Below are positions 51,063 through 62,693 of a DNA stretch of 64,000 bases, one piece after another. A model generated the notes under the pieces. That model ran no database searches. It saw only the letters and a program-made list of their open reading frames with translations, and was not told the origin of the DNA. The first letter of the stretch is position 1. Each line of letters starts with the position of its first letter. This DNA comes from an uncultured Prevotellaceae bacterium (GTDB lineage Bacteria; Bacteroidota; Bacteroidia; Bacteroidales; Bacteroidaceae), in NCBI GenBank assembly GCA_900315095.1, contig OMXS01000006.1:1-64000 (forward strand). The letters run 5' to 3'. The translations under genes and the position numbers were made by a program.

Positions 51063-52048
51063 TGTTCTCTCTTCAGTAAAGGCAAGATGAAGAGCATGAA
51101 ACGCCTGCCTGCGTTAGATTCTATCATCTTGTTGAAATACTTGTATTTCCAAGTGTAGTTCTTCTGAGGCAACGGGTAGAGCCCCTTCTTCTCAAGGTTT
51201 GCGAGACGCTTGTCGAGTTGGTGTTTTGAACGTGTGAATATTATGATGTTGTAGATATAGTCCATAGTCAGTTGTGCCACTCTTCTTCTTAGTGCCGACG
51301 ATTCCTGTGCAGGCAACTTTGCTGACATCTCAAAGAGGTTTGCAATCACTCTCTCTGAGTCGGCCAGTCGCTTTACAAGTCGCCTCTTGGTGTTGTTGTG
51401 AGTCACCGACAAGTGGTTGCGGCGATAGAAATAAGCGCAGGTGTCGGTAGAATACACTTTTTCGGCGCTCAGCACCAGTTGCGGCGTGAACTCCTCATCC
51501 TCGCCAAACTCTACGCCCGGCGAGAATCTCAGGTTGGACACAATGTTGCGGTTGAAAATATAACTCCACACGGCAGCTTTCAGGTTGTTGTGTCTCATGT
51601 ATTCCTCACCGCTTACAGGACCGTTGAAGAGATATGGAGTGTCTATGTCTGAATCTTTGTCGGTGAAGTTGAACAGCACAAGGTCGGGCGAGTTGAACCT
51701 CACGATGTCAAGGCAATGCTCATAGCCTGTCTGTATCAGTTTGTCGTCGCCGTCGATAAACTGAATATATTTTCCGCTTGCTATTCTCAATCCCAGGTTT
51801 CTCGCTACGCTGACACCCCTGTTGGGTTGCCACATATATATAATGCGGTCTCTGAAATTGGTGATGCTGAGCAGGGCGCTCTCGTCAGAGCCGTCATCGA
51901 TGACGATAATCTCTGCCTCGTTCTCCTTGAGCGTGAGTGCCGTGATGCTCTGAAGGCATTCCTGCAGAAGCGTCTCGGGCAGATTGTAGGTCGTCACGAT
52001 GAAACTGACCAGCGGTGCTTGCTCGTTTGCTGAATTATTGTTAAGCAT
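51059..52048 (-). CDS. Glycosyltransferase family 2
   Basis: 329 residues from the ATG at 52048; upstream in-frame codons lie in the promoter region. VSFIVTTYNLPETLLQECL, IIVIDDGSDESA and IQFIDGDDKLI (DxD) are GT2 hallmarks. It transfers a sugar from a nucleotide donor in surface glycan synthesis. TATCTTTG (about 52072-52079, minus) is a likely -7 box. Confidence 0.92.
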   Translation of the reverse strand: MLNNNSANEQAPLVSFIVTTYNLPETLLQECLQSITALTLKENEAEIIVIDDGSDESALLSITNFRDRIIYMWQPNRGVSVARNLGLRIASGKYIQFIDGDDKLIQTGYEHCLDIVRFNSPDLVLFNFTDKDSDIDTPYLFNGPVSGEEYMRHNNLKAAVWSYIFNRNIVSNLRFSPGVEFGEDEEFTPQLVLSAEKVYSTDTCAYFYRRNHLSVTHNNTKRRLVKRLADSERVIANLFEMSAKLPAQESSALRRRVAQLTMDYIYNIIIFTRSKHQLDKRLANLEKKGLYPLPQKNYTWKYKYFNKMIESNAGRRFMLFILPLLKREQ

Positions 52049-52206
52049 TGCTCTGTTTTTAAATCGCCTGCAAAGATACACTTTTTATTGCAAACATTTT
52101 CTCTTTTCGTCTCAAAAATGATACATATTTATCTCAAAACCTGTGTTCGCATGGAAAATAACAGTTGACGTGTAATAAATGGATGTTTTCTACGTTTTAA
52201 AATTAA

Positions 52207-53691
52207 ATGGAAAACAACAGCAGCAGTTACAGGCACATACTGAAGTATACAGGTATCTTTGGTAGTATTCAAGGCCTTAATATCCTTATGGCTCTCATAA
52301 GGAGCAAGTTTGTTGCCATTTTGCTTGGGCCCGACGGAATGGGTCTTATATCTCTGTTCAACTCCACAGCAAAGCTGATTACCGACTCCACGAGTTTCGG
52401 AATACCGATGAGTGCGGTGAAGAACATCTCTGAGGCATTCAGCAAGAACGACGAGACGGAGGTGAAGAAAAACATCAGGGTGGTCAGATCGTGGAGTCTG
52501 CTGCTTGCCGTGTTAGGTATGGTGGTGTGTATGTTTGCCGGCCCTCTTGTAGATGCTGTAGCGTTCAACTGGGGTAACCATACGCTTCACTTCATACTGC
52601 TTTCTCCGATTGTAGGCCTGTCGATAGTAACAGGTGGCGAGACGGCAATTCTCAAAGGTACTCAACGCCTGAAAGGACTTGCCTCCATCTCATCCCTAAA
52701 TGTGTTGCTCTCGCTCATCACGACAGTACCTATTTATTATATTTGGGGAGAGAAGGGCATTGTGCCGTCGCTTGTGCTTATCGCCTTGATTCAGATGCTG
52801 CTCACCATTCGGTACTCGTTGAGGTATTACCCTGCTAAGTTCGATTTCTCTCGAGCCACCCTTGGGCAGGGTGCTGGTATGATAAGGCTTGGCATCGCTT
52901 TCGTCCTGGCTGGCGTGATGGGCAGCGGAGTGGAGTTCGCAATCCGCTCGTGGCTCAACAATTACGGCACTCTCGATACCGTAGGCCTTTATAATGCCGG
53001 TTATATGATCATCATCACTTATGGCGGTATGGTGTTCTCGGCGTTGGAGTCCGATTATTTCCCGCGTCTCTCTGCAATCACTTCAGACACCGCAGCCCGC
53101 AACATCACAATAAACAATCAGATGGAAGTGCTTCTTCTGCTCATTTCGCCGATGATAGTGGGGCTCATTGTGTTTATGCCTGTTATCGTGCCGTTGTTGC
53201 TTAGCGGTAAGTTTGTGCCCGCAATCACAATGATGCAGATAATGGCGCTTTCTCTATATGGTCGTTCTATGGCCATTCCGATGCAATATCTCCCGTTGTC
53301 GCGAGGCGATTCCTATTCTTTTTTGTTTATTGAAGCCGTTAACAATCTGCTGTTATTCTTTGCAACCATATTGTTCTACGACCATTATGGATTGTTCGGC
53401 GCAGGCTTGGCTTTCACAGTTGTGAGTGTCATTGACGTCATAGTTACTTTCCTGTTCCTTAGGATGAAGTACACCTATGTGCTCAGTTCTCGTGCCGTGA
53501 AGTATATTCTCGCGCAAGTGCCTTTAGGATTGTGCGCTATGGCCGTTTCATTCATTTCATGCGGATGGGTATATTGGATAGTTGGAATAACGCTCTCGAT
53601 AGTCAGCGTCGGCGTCTCGTTGTTACTTATAAGAGACAAGTCATCACTTTGGAATAGAATAAAATCGGTTTTCAAAGTGAAAAAACTATGA
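52207..53691 (+). CDS. Wzx-type polysaccharide flippase
   Basis: 494 residues with 12-14 membrane segments of the MATE/PST superfamily. YTGIFGSIQGLNILMALIRSKFVAILLGPDGMGLISLFNS is the typical start of O-antigen translocases. It should move lipid-linked glycans across the inner membrane and probably works with the two divergent glycosyltransferases. Confidence 0.88.
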   Translation: MENNSSSYRHILKYTGIFGSIQGLNILMALIRSKFVAILLGPDGMGLISLFNSTAKLITDSTSFGIPMSAVKNISEAFSKNDETEVKKNIRVVRSWSLLLAVLGMVVCMFAGPLVDAVAFNWGNHTLHFILLSPIVGLSIVTGGETAILKGTQRLKGLASISSLNVLLSLITTVPIYYIWGEKGIVPSLVLIALIQMLLTIRYSLRYYPAKFDFSRATLGQGAGMIRLGIAFVLAGVMGSGVEFAIRSWLNNYGTLDTVGLYNAGYMIIITYGGMVFSALESDYFPRLSAITSDTAARNITINNQMEVLLLLISPMIVGLIVFMPVIVPLLLSGKFVPAITMMQIMALSLYGRSMAIPMQYLPLSRGDSYSFLFIEAVNNLLLFFATILFYDHYGLFGAGLAFTVVSVIDVIVTFLFLRMKYTYVLSSRAVKYILAQVPLGLCAMAVSFISCGWVYWIVGITLSIVSVGVSLLLIRDKSSLWNRIKSVFKVKKL

Positions 53692-53697
53692 TAATTC

Positions 53698-53728
53698 TTT
53701 GCATTTCACTAAGAAAATGTTAATTTTG
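53698..53728 (+). promoter_or_regulatory. Promoter of the NhaD-like gene
   Basis: TTTG (53698-53701), 19 bp gap, TAATTTTG (53721-53728), directly upstream of the ATG at 53737. Confidence 0.7.
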
Positions 53729-53736
53729 CGGTTGAA

Positions 53737-55134
53737 ATGACATTAATAATCGTAATCATACTGATTCTGAGCTATTTGTTGATAGCGACTTCTAATCTCA
53801 CTAAGGTAAACAAGACAGCCATTGCTATCTTTGCCGCAGCTGTGGGGTGGGTGCTTTATATATGCTTCGGAACCGACTTCGTGATGAGCCAGCATCCCGA
53901 TGAATACACCGATTTCCTCGGAGGCGCTGTGCCTACAAGCTCGGCCGTGAAACACTACATCGCTCAGAACATTTTCCTCAAGTATGTGGGCAAGGGAGCT
54001 GAGATTGTGCTCTTTCTGCTTGCCACGATGACTATTGTCGAGATTCTGAACAATAATGGTTGTTTCGATTTCCTTACCGAACTTATGCGCACCCGCAAGA
54101 GCAAGAAACTCTTGTGGATGATGACAGGAATAACATTCCTTGTGTCGGCAAACCTTGATAACATCACTACAACAACGATGATGCTCGTGGTGATGCACGG
54201 GCTGATACCTAACCGTAGATATCGTATTATATATGGTTGTGCAATAGTGTTGGCTGCTAATTGTGGCGGTGCTCTCACCGTTATCGGCGACCCCACAGGC
54301 TTGCTGTTGTGGAACAACGGGGCGGTAACGGCATCGCGCTTCTCTGCTTCGCTTGCAATACCTTGTGTCATCTCTACGGTTGTGCCTGTGTTGTGGTTGG
54401 GGAGAATGCTGCCTGAACGCATCGATATAGAGTGGTCGATGCCCTACAGAGGTGACGACACCAACCTTTCTCGTTGGCAACGCTTGCTGATGCTTATTGT
54501 GGGCATTGGCGGATTGTGGTTCATCCCTACATTCCATAACATCACAAAACTGAGCCCGTTCCTCGGCGCTCTTTGCGTTCTCTCTTTGCTGTGGATAGTA
54601 AACGAGATTGTAAACCGCAAACTTATGGATGTTGATAAGATGATTCAGCGCCGCATGCCCCGAGTGCTCCAGTATGGAGTCATTCAGATGATGCTTTTTG
54701 TGATGGGCATGATGCTCGCCGTTGGAGTGGTTTGCGAGACAGGCGCCGCAAGTTGGCTTGCGCGCAACATCGATTTCCAGATACATAACATCTGGATTCT
54801 CGGTGTGCTATCGGCAATGATGAGCAGCATCGTTGACACTTTCGCGACATCTCTCAGTTTCATTTCTCTCTATCCTATATTAGATGTTGAAACTATCTCA
54901 AGTTGGGCAGATGTTGGTTATATGACGTCGTTTGTGCAAAACGGTGACTATTGGAAAGTAGTTGCATACAGCACAGCAATGGGCGGCAACTTCCTTCTGT
55001 TGGGTTCACTTAGTGGTTTGGTGCTAATGAAGATGGAGCGTCTGCACATAGGGTGGTACTTCAGAAACGTGGGGTGGCTATCCATAATTTCATGGATGAT
55101 AGGACTTTTGTTCATTTGGCTAATGACTTTCTAA
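53737..55134 (+). CDS. nhaD: NhaD-type Na+/H+ antiporter
   Basis: 465 residues with about 12 membrane segments. VSANLDNITTTTMMLVVM and CGGALTVIGDPTGLLLW are NhaD/ion-transporter superfamily motifs, the first with the Asp of the ion site. It should export sodium for protons. The promoter's -7 box is only 8 bp from the ATG, so the leader is very short. pfkA starts 21 bp after its stop. Confidence 0.9.
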   Translation: MTLIIVIILILSYLLIATSNLTKVNKTAIAIFAAAVGWVLYICFGTDFVMSQHPDEYTDFLGGAVPTSSAVKHYIAQNIFLKYVGKGAEIVLFLLATMTIVEILNNNGCFDFLTELMRTRKSKKLLWMMTGITFLVSANLDNITTTTMMLVVMHGLIPNRRYRIIYGCAIVLAANCGGALTVIGDPTGLLLWNNGAVTASRFSASLAIPCVISTVVPVLWLGRMLPERIDIEWSMPYRGDDTNLSRWQRLLMLIVGIGGLWFIPTFHNITKLSPFLGALCVLSLLWIVNEIVNRKLMDVDKMIQRRMPRVLQYGVIQMMLFVMGMMLAVGVVCETGAASWLARNIDFQIHNIWILGVLSAMMSSIVDTFATSLSFISLYPILDVETISSWADVGYMTSFVQNGDYWKVVAYSTAMGGNFLLLGSLSGLVLMKMERLHIGWYFRNVGWLSIISWMIGLLFIWLMTF

Positions 55135-55155
55135 AACTATAAAAGCAACAATACT

Positions 55156-56133
55156 ATGGGGAAGATAAAAACAATAGGCGTAATGACGTCTGGAGGCGAT
55201 GCGCCAGGCATGAATGCCGCTATTCGTGCGGTGACTCGTGCAGGCATTTATAACGGATTCAAGATAAAGGGAATCTATCGCGGTTGGGATGGATTGATAA
55301 ACAACGAGATTCAAGACTTCACCACCGAGAATGTGTCTGGTATAATAATGATGGGCGGAACCATTCTGAAGACTGCTCGCTCTAAGGAGTTCATGACGGC
55401 AGAAGGCCGCAAGAAAGCCTACGACAATATGGTTAATGCCGGCATCGATGCTCTTGTGATTATTGGAGGTAATGGTTCGCTAACAGGTGCCCGTATTTTC
55501 GCTGATGAGTATGATGTGTGTTGTATAGGTCTGCCTGGAACCATCGATAACGACCTTTATGGAACCGACTCCACAATAGGATATGATACTACGATGAACA
55601 CCATCATGGAGTGTGTCGATAGAATCAGAGACACGGCCCAGAGTCATGAGCGTATCTTCTTCGTTGAAGTGATGGGGCGTGATGCGGGTTTTCTCGCTCA
55701 AAACAGCGCTATCGCATGTGGAGCAGAGGCTGCTATCATACCGGAAGACTCTACAGACGTCGACCAGTTGGCACGATTCATGGAGAGAGGCATTAGAAAG
55801 TCGAAGAAGAGTTGCATCGTGATTGTCTCAGAGAGCCCTAAATGCGGCGCGCTTTATTATGCTGACCGCGTTAAGAAGGAGTTCCCCGACTATGATGTGC
55901 GCGTGTCTATCCTCGGCCACTTGCAACGTGGAGGAAGACCGACTGCTCACGACCGTGTGCTCGCTGCACGAACAGGTGTGGGTGCTATTGAGGCCATCAT
56001 TCAAGGACAAAGAAACGTAATGATTGGCGTGAGATACAACGAGGTTGTATATGTGCCATTCAACGAGGCTATACGAAGCGACAAACCTATGGACAAGAAA
56101 CTAATTAAAGTGCTCGACGAGTTGAGCATATAG
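55156..56133 (+). CDS. pfkA: 6-phosphofructokinase
   Basis: 325 residues. [33 protein letters not shown] (catalytic Asp), [11 protein letters not shown] and [15 protein letters not shown] match ATP-type PFK-A. The ATP loop reads GGNGSLTGA where E. coli has GGDGS. It commits fructose-6-phosphate to glycolysis. Confidence 0.95.
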   Translation: MGKIKTIGVMTSGGDAPGMNAAIRAVTRAGIYNGFKIKGIYRGWDGLINNEIQDFTTENVSGIIMMGGTILKTARSKEFMTAEGRKKAYDNMVNAGIDALVIIGGNGSLTGARIFADEYDVCCIGLPGTIDNDLYGTDSTIGYDTTMNTIMECVDRIRDTAQSHERIFFVEVMGRDAGFLAQNSAIACGAEAAIIPEDSTDVDQLARFMERGIRKSKKSCIVIVSESPKCGALYYADRVKKEFPDYDVRVSILGHLQRGGRPTAHDRVLAARTGVGAIEAIIQGQRNVMIGVRYNEVVYVPFNEAIRSDKPMDKKLIKVLDELSI

Positions 56134-56152
56134 TCTGTTATCTATGTTCTAA

Positions 56153-57784
<1,632 letters not shown>

Positions 57785-57875
57785 TCATTTGAGCATTGGA
57801 CAATTTTACGATTTGACCATTGGACATTGTCTATATGCAACAATTAGTATAATTGTTAAATAGTAAAATGAAGTT

Positions 57876-58115
57876 ATGCTTAAACTTAAAATAGTTTCAC
57901 CCGAAAGAGTAGTCTTTTCTGGAGAAGTGGAAAGAGTGACGGTTCCTGGTACAGCAGGAGAATTTGAGATTCTCGTTAACCATGCACCGATAATATCTTC
58001 TCTTGAACACGGTACGGTTACATATCTTAGTAATGAGGGGCTTCAGAGCCTCGAGGTACAAGGAGGTTTCGTTTCCGTAAAAAAGAATGAAGTTAATGTC
58101 TGTGTGGAGGTATGA
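57876..58115 (+). CDS. atpC: F1 ATP synthase subunit epsilon (short form)
   Basis: 79 residues, only the N-terminal beta-sandwich: LKIVSPERVVFSGEVERVTVPGTAGEFEIL and HAPIISSLEHGTV. The C-terminal helical hairpin is absent, common in Bacteroidota, which may reduce autoinhibition. Overlaps the next frame by 4 bp. Confidence 0.93.
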   Translation: MLKLKIVSPERVVFSGEVERVTVPGTAGEFEILVNHAPIISSLEHGTVTYLSNEGLQSLEVQGGFVSVKKNEVNVCVEV

Positions 58116-58507
58116 TGGATGTTGATAAGGTAGCCAAACGCTATTTTGGAATCGGGTCGCTCATTGTCATATTCCTTTGGATGATAGGCATATTGATTGA
58201 CACCATCCGCCCAGAGTGGGGAATGACTGCTCCTGTATGGGTAAGCACGGGATTCTCGATGTTTTTCCTGATTACATTCTCTCTCTTGTGGAGATGGGTG
58301 TCGAAGGAGAAGAAAGAGTCGTTAACAACGCTCTATTCCGTTGTATCGGGATTCCGTATGGTATTGGCTCTCTTCACGTTGTTCATCTGCTTTCTCGTTG
58401 TAGGTAGAGATGCAATGGTGCCTTATGTACTGGTTTTCATGGCTTTCTATCTTATAATGGTGGGATTCCATACCATTTACTTCTCTAGAATAACGAACAG
58501 ACAGTAA
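58112..58507 (+). CDS. Small membrane protein in the ATP synthase operon (AtpI-like position)
   Basis: 131 residues with four membrane segments (about 15-33, 44-62, 80-100, 104-124). Its place between epsilon and subunit a fits an AtpI/assembly-factor role, but sequence similarity to AtpI is not clear. Two ATGs open the frame; the first overlaps the atpC stop. Confidence 0.8.
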   Translation: MMDVDKVAKRYFGIGSLIVIFLWMIGILIDTIRPEWGMTAPVWVSTGFSMFFLITFSLLWRWVSKEKKESLTTLYSVVSGFRMVLALFTLFICFLVVGRDAMVPYVLVFMAFYLIMVGFHTIYFSRITNRQ

Positions 58508-58547
58508 CAGGTTCTCAAATATTTTGTAACTCATTAAATAATAATAA

Positions 58548-59579
58548 ATGAATCGCATCAAGTCAATATTGCTCATTCTGACAATCATATTGTTGCCGAT
58601 GAACATTTATGCCCAGGACAAGGAGGAGGCAATCGACATTCCAGAGATTGTGCTTCACCACTTGTCTGACGCATACGAATGGCATATTGGAGGAGACATA
58701 AGTATCCCTCTGCCCATTATCGTCAAGGCGGAGCAAGGTTGGTTCTTCGGCACGGCGAAAGGCATAGAAGAGCATCCAACTTTGTTCTTTGATGAAAGTC
58801 ATCATGGCAAGATTTATGAGAAGATGTCTGACGGCACAACACGTCGTCCACTCGACTTGAGCATGACAAAGTCTGTGTGTCAGATATGGATTGTGGCTAT
58901 CATTTTGATAGTTATGTTCCTCAGTATTGCCAGATGGTATAAGAAGCGCGATTGTACGAGTGAGGCTCCGCGAGGATTCGTCGGCGCTATGGAGATGCTT
59001 GTAATGACAATCCACGATGATGTTATAAAGGCATGTGTTGGCGAGAAGCATTACAAAAAGTATGCTCCTTACTTGCTGACAGTATTCTTTTTCATCCTCG
59101 TAACCAACCTTCTGGGATTGATTCCAATATTCCCAGCTGGTGCCAATGTGACCGGTAACATAAACATAACCTTCTTCCTCGCTCTTTGCACGATGCTGCT
59201 TGTCAACATCTTTGGAAATAAGGAGTACTGGAAAGAAATATTCTGGCCGGATGTGCCTTTGTTCCTTAAGGCTTATCCAGCGCCGTTGATACCGGTGATA
59301 GAGTTGGTCGGCATTATCACTAAGCCGTTTGCCCTCATGGTCCGTCTCTTTGCCAACATGATGGCTGGACACGCGATAATCCTGAGTTTCACTTGTGTGA
59401 TATTCCTTGGATGGTCGTTGGGAACAGGCATGGGAATCGGATTGAACTTGTTCAGCGCTCTCATGCTGCTCTTCATGAATGCTGTGGAGTTGCTTGTCGC
59501 CTTCGTTCAGGCGTACGTCTTCACGTTGCTCTCGGCTGTGTTCATTGGATTGGCACATCCCGAACATCATAATGCATGA
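58548..59579 (+). CDS. atpB: Fo ATP synthase subunit a with N-terminal signal
   Basis: 343 residues. It has a cleavable-looking signal (MNRIKSILLILTIILLPMNIYAQ) and a periplasmic N-terminal region before five or six membrane helices. MVRLFANMMAGHAII carries the essential Arg; AVELLVAFVQAYVFTLLSAVFIG is the last helix. Such extended subunit a proteins are normal in Bacteroidota. Confidence 0.95.
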   Translation: MNRIKSILLILTIILLPMNIYAQDKEEAIDIPEIVLHHLSDAYEWHIGGDISIPLPIIVKAEQGWFFGTAKGIEEHPTLFFDESHHGKIYEKMSDGTTRRPLDLSMTKSVCQIWIVAIILIVMFLSIARWYKKRDCTSEAPRGFVGAMEMLVMTIHDDVIKACVGEKHYKKYAPYLLTVFFFILVTNLLGLIPIFPAGANVTGNINITFFLALCTMLLVNIFGNKEYWKEIFWPDVPLFLKAYPAPLIPVIELVGIITKPFALMVRLFANMMAGHAIILSFTCVIFLGWSLGTGMGIGLNLFSALMLLFMNAVELLVAFVQAYVFTLLSAVFIGLAHPEHHNA

Positions 59580-59640
59580 TATAGGGAATATATAAAGAAA
59601 AGAATATAATTTTATTAATAACAATTTAAACTTAAAGATT

Positions 59641-59877
59641 ATGATTTCATTATTATTAGCAGAAGGTCTCGGCGCATTAGGTTGTGGCCTTGGCGCAGGT
59701 ATTGCAACAATTGGTGCAGGTATGGGTATTGGTAAGATTGGTGGTAGCGCTATGGATGCTATCGCTCGCCAGCCAGAGGCAACAAGTAAGATCCAGACAA
59801 ACATGATTCTGACATCGGCATTTGTTGAGGGTGTTGCTCTGTTTGCCGTTGTTGCTTGTGCATTCCTTATCAAATAA
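59641..59877 (+). CDS. atpE: Fo ATP synthase subunit c
   Basis: 78 residues, two helices. GAGIATIGAGMGIGKIGG in helix 1, the loop ARQPEA, and Glu 63 in AFVEGVALF as the ion carboxylate. No extra Gln/Ser sodium ligands are visible, so protons are likely. The 154 bp to atpF shows no gene. Confidence 0.95.
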   Translation: MISLLLAEGLGALGCGLGAGIATIGAGMGIGKIGGSAMDAIARQPEATSKIQTNMILTSAFVEGVALFAVVACAFLIK

Positions 59878-60031
59878 AGTGTCATAACGCTCATTTTGAT
59901 TGATATCTAATGAACGTGCGAAAGGTGCTTGTTGCATAGGTCAGATGTGCTCGGTGAGCATGCTAGATGTATACAATTCACCTGCCAAATGATACCTTTT
60001 AATTATTAATCTCAACAACAACTAATTGCAA

Positions 60032-60550
60032 ATGGATTTACAGAATTTGCCATCAATACTCACACCAGATTGGGGACTTCTCTTCTGGATGTTATTGGCA
60101 TTTCTCGTAATCTTCTTCTTCTTGGCCAAATACGGCTTCCCCGCAATCACCAAGATGGTAGAAGAGCGCAAGGCTTATATCGACGACAGCCTTCGCAAGG
60201 CTCATGAGGCCAATGAGAAACTTGCCAACATTCAGCAGGAGGGAGAAACCTTGCTGAAAGAGGCGCGCGAGCGTCAGGCTCAGATACTCTCTGAGGCTGC
60301 TTCCACCCGCGATGCCATCGTGGAGCAAGCCCAAGTGAAGGCTCGTGAGGAAGGTGCACGCATCATTTCTGAAGCCAAGGCGCAGATAGAGGCCGAGAAG
60401 CAGAGTGCCATAAGTGACATTCGCAAGCAAGTGGCCGAACTTAGCGTTACGGTGGCCGAGAAGATATTGCGTGAGCGTCTTTCTGGCGATGCTGACCAGA
60501 TGAAGTATGTTGATAAGTTGCTGGATGAGTTGTCTTCTAATAGTAAATAA
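60032..60550 (+). CDS. atpF: Fo ATP synthase subunit b
   Basis: 172 residues from the ATG at 60032. One membrane helix (WGLLFWMLLAFLVIFFFLA) followed by a long charged helix (EERKAYIDDSLRKAHEANEK...). It forms the peripheral stalk. atpH follows 9 bp after the stop. Confidence 0.95.
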   Translation: MDLQNLPSILTPDWGLLFWMLLAFLVIFFFLAKYGFPAITKMVEERKAYIDDSLRKAHEANEKLANIQQEGETLLKEARERQAQILSEAASTRDAIVEQAQVKAREEGARIISEAKAQIEAEKQSAISDIRKQVAELSVTVAEKILRERLSGDADQMKYVDKLLDELSSNSK

Positions 60551-60559
60551 ATGTAGGAT

Positions 60560-61093
60560 ATGGATATAGGCGTCATTTCGGTTCGCTATGCACGGGCGCT
60601 CCTCAAGAGTGCCTTGCAGGAGGGATGTGAAGACAAAGTGTACCTCGACATGGCGACGCTGGCAAAGGCTTTTGTCGATGTTCCACAGTTGAAGCATACT
60701 GTCAACAACCCTACATTGAGCCAAGATATCAAGAAACAACTGCTCGTCACCGCTTGCGGCAAGGACATCACGCCCCTCACCAAACGGTTCGTGGAGTTGG
60801 TTCTCAAAGAAGGACGGGAGACGGTCATGATGTTCATTGCTTCGTCCTACATCACGCTATATCGAAAGCAGAAGAACATAATCCATGGCAAACTCATCAC
60901 TGCTACTACTGTTAGTCCTGCAACAGAGCAAAGAATGAAGGAAATCATTCAGAGTAAGACTAAGGGCACAGTGGAATTTCTCGCCGAGGTGAATCCCGAC
61001 ATCATCGGGGGATTCATTCTTGAGTATGACACTTACAGAATGGATGCTTCTGTGCAATCGCAATTGCGCAACATCCTGAAAACGCTGAAATAA
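60560..61093 (+). CDS. atpH: F1 ATP synthase subunit delta
   Basis: 177 residues; VRYARALLKSA at the start and FLAEVNPDIIGGFILEYDTYRMDASV at the end are delta signatures. It joins the stalk to the F1 head. Confidence 0.94.
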   Translation: MDIGVISVRYARALLKSALQEGCEDKVYLDMATLAKAFVDVPQLKHTVNNPTLSQDIKKQLLVTACGKDITPLTKRFVELVLKEGRETVMMFIASSYITLYRKQKNIIHGKLITATTVSPATEQRMKEIIQSKTKGTVEFLAEVNPDIIGGFILEYDTYRMDASVQSQLRNILKTLK

Positions 61094-61103
61094 ATAAAGA
61101 ATA

Positions 61104-62687
61104 ATGGACAAGATAAAACCAAGCGAAGTATCAGAGGTATTGCTTCAGCAACTAAACAGCATTGGTTCTGGACAAGACTTCGAAGAAGTGGGAACGGTGC
61201 TTACCGTCAGCGACGGTGTGGCACGTATCTATGGTTTGCGCAACGCGGAGGCCAACGAATTGCTTGAGTTCGAGAATGGCACTATGGCCATCGTGATGAA
61301 CTTGGAGGAAGATAACGTTGGTTGCGTGTTGTTAGGTCCTACGGCTGGCATTAAGGAAGGACAGGTGGTGAAGCGTACCAAGCGCATCGCTTCTATCCGT
61401 GTCAACGACAATATGCTCGGACGTGTAATCAACCCGCTCGGTCAGGCAATCGACGGCAATGGAGACATTGACCTCACAGGAGCATTCGAAATGCCTCTTG
61501 ACCGCAAGGCACCAGGTGTGATTTACCGTCAGCCAGTGAAAGAACCTTTGCAGACAGGTCTTAAGGCCGTTGACTCGATGATTCCTATCGGACGTGGTCA
61601 GCGAGAACTTATCATCGGTGACCGCCAGACAGGTAAGACTGCTATCGCGGTGGACACCATCATCAACCAGAAGAGTTTCTATGATGCAGGCAAGCCTGTA
61701 TATTGTATTTATGTTGCTATCGGACAGAAATCGTCAACGGTTGCCGCCCTCGTTGCTAACCTCAAAGAGCACGGCGCTCTGCCATATACTATAATTGTAT
61801 CAGCTACGGCTGCTGATCCTGCCGCAATGCAGTATTACGCTCCATTTGCTGGTGCCGCTATAGGTGAGTATTTCCGTGACCGAGGAGAAAGTGCACTTGT
61901 GGTTTACGATGACCTTTCAAAACAGGCCGTTGCATATCGTGAGGTTTCACTTATTCTTCGTCGTCCTTCTGGTCGTGAGGCATATCCTGGCGATGTGTTC
62001 TATCTGCATAGCCGTTTGCTCGAGCGTGCCGCCCGTATCAACGACCAGCAGGAGGTTGCAGAGCAGATGAATGACCTGCCAGAGTGTATGAAAGGTCATG
62101 TGAAGGGTGGTGGCTCGCTTACTGCTTTGCCTATCATCGAGACTCAGGCGGGTGACGTTTCTGCCTACATTCCAACCAATGTGATTTCTATCACCGATGG
62201 TCAGATTTATCTTGAGACCGACTTGTTTAATCAGGGTTTCCGTCCCGCTATTAACGTCGGTATCTCGGTAAGTCGTGTGGGTGGTTCTGCCCAGATTAAG
62301 TCAATGAAGAAAGTTGCGGGAACATTGAAGATTGACCAGGCTCAGTATCGTGAGCTTGAGGCTTTCTCTAAGTTCTCAAGTGATATGGATGCGGTTACAG
62401 CAATGACTCTTGACCGTGGTCGTAAGAACAATCAGTTGCTCATTCAGCCACAATACAGTCCTATGCCGGTAGGAGAGCAGATAGCAATCCTCTATTGCGG
62501 TACTCATGGACTTATGGCAGATGTGCCGGTTGATAAGGTGCGCGAATGCCAGGATACATTCCTCGATAAGATGCGCTCTGCTCATTCTGATGTTATTGAC
62601 ACGTTGGGAAGTGGTAAAATCGACGACAACGTGACAAGCATCATAGAGACGACTATGGCAGATATTGCTGGAACCTACAAAAAGTAA
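61104..62687 (+). CDS. atpA: F1 ATP synthase subunit alpha
   Basis: 527 residues. Walker A GDRQTGKT at 172-179, [44 protein letters not shown] and [14 protein letters not shown] are typical. Non-catalytic nucleotide-binding subunit. Confidence 0.97.
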   Translation: MDKIKPSEVSEVLLQQLNSIGSGQDFEEVGTVLTVSDGVARIYGLRNAEANELLEFENGTMAIVMNLEEDNVGCVLLGPTAGIKEGQVVKRTKRIASIRVNDNMLGRVINPLGQAIDGNGDIDLTGAFEMPLDRKAPGVIYRQPVKEPLQTGLKAVDSMIPIGRGQRELIIGDRQTGKTAIAVDTIINQKSFYDAGKPVYCIYVAIGQKSSTVAALVANLKEHGALPYTIIVSATAADPAAMQYYAPFAGAAIGEYFRDRGESALVVYDDLSKQAVAYREVSLILRRPSGREAYPGDVFYLHSRLLERAARINDQQEVAEQMNDLPECMKGHVKGGGSLTALPIIETQAGDVSAYIPTNVISITDGQIYLETDLFNQGFRPAINVGISVSRVGGSAQIKSMKKVAGTLKIDQAQYRELEAFSKFSSDMDAVTAMTLDRGRKNNQLLIQPQYSPMPVGEQIAILYCGTHGLMADVPVDKVRECQDTFLDKMRSAHSDVIDTLGSGKIDDNVTSIIETTMADIAGTYKK

Positions 62688-62693
62688 TAGCTT

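Noticed and set aside
53743..54786. Minus-strand frame of 347 codons opposite the NhaD-like gene
   Set aside because: Composition is His/Arg/Gln-rich and shows no domain; it is a shadow of the transporter gene.
58563..59894. Long minus-strand frame (443 codons) opposite atpB and atpE
   Set aside because: The plus-strand genes are clear ATP synthase subunits; the antisense frame has an atypical His/Gln-rich composition and no family.
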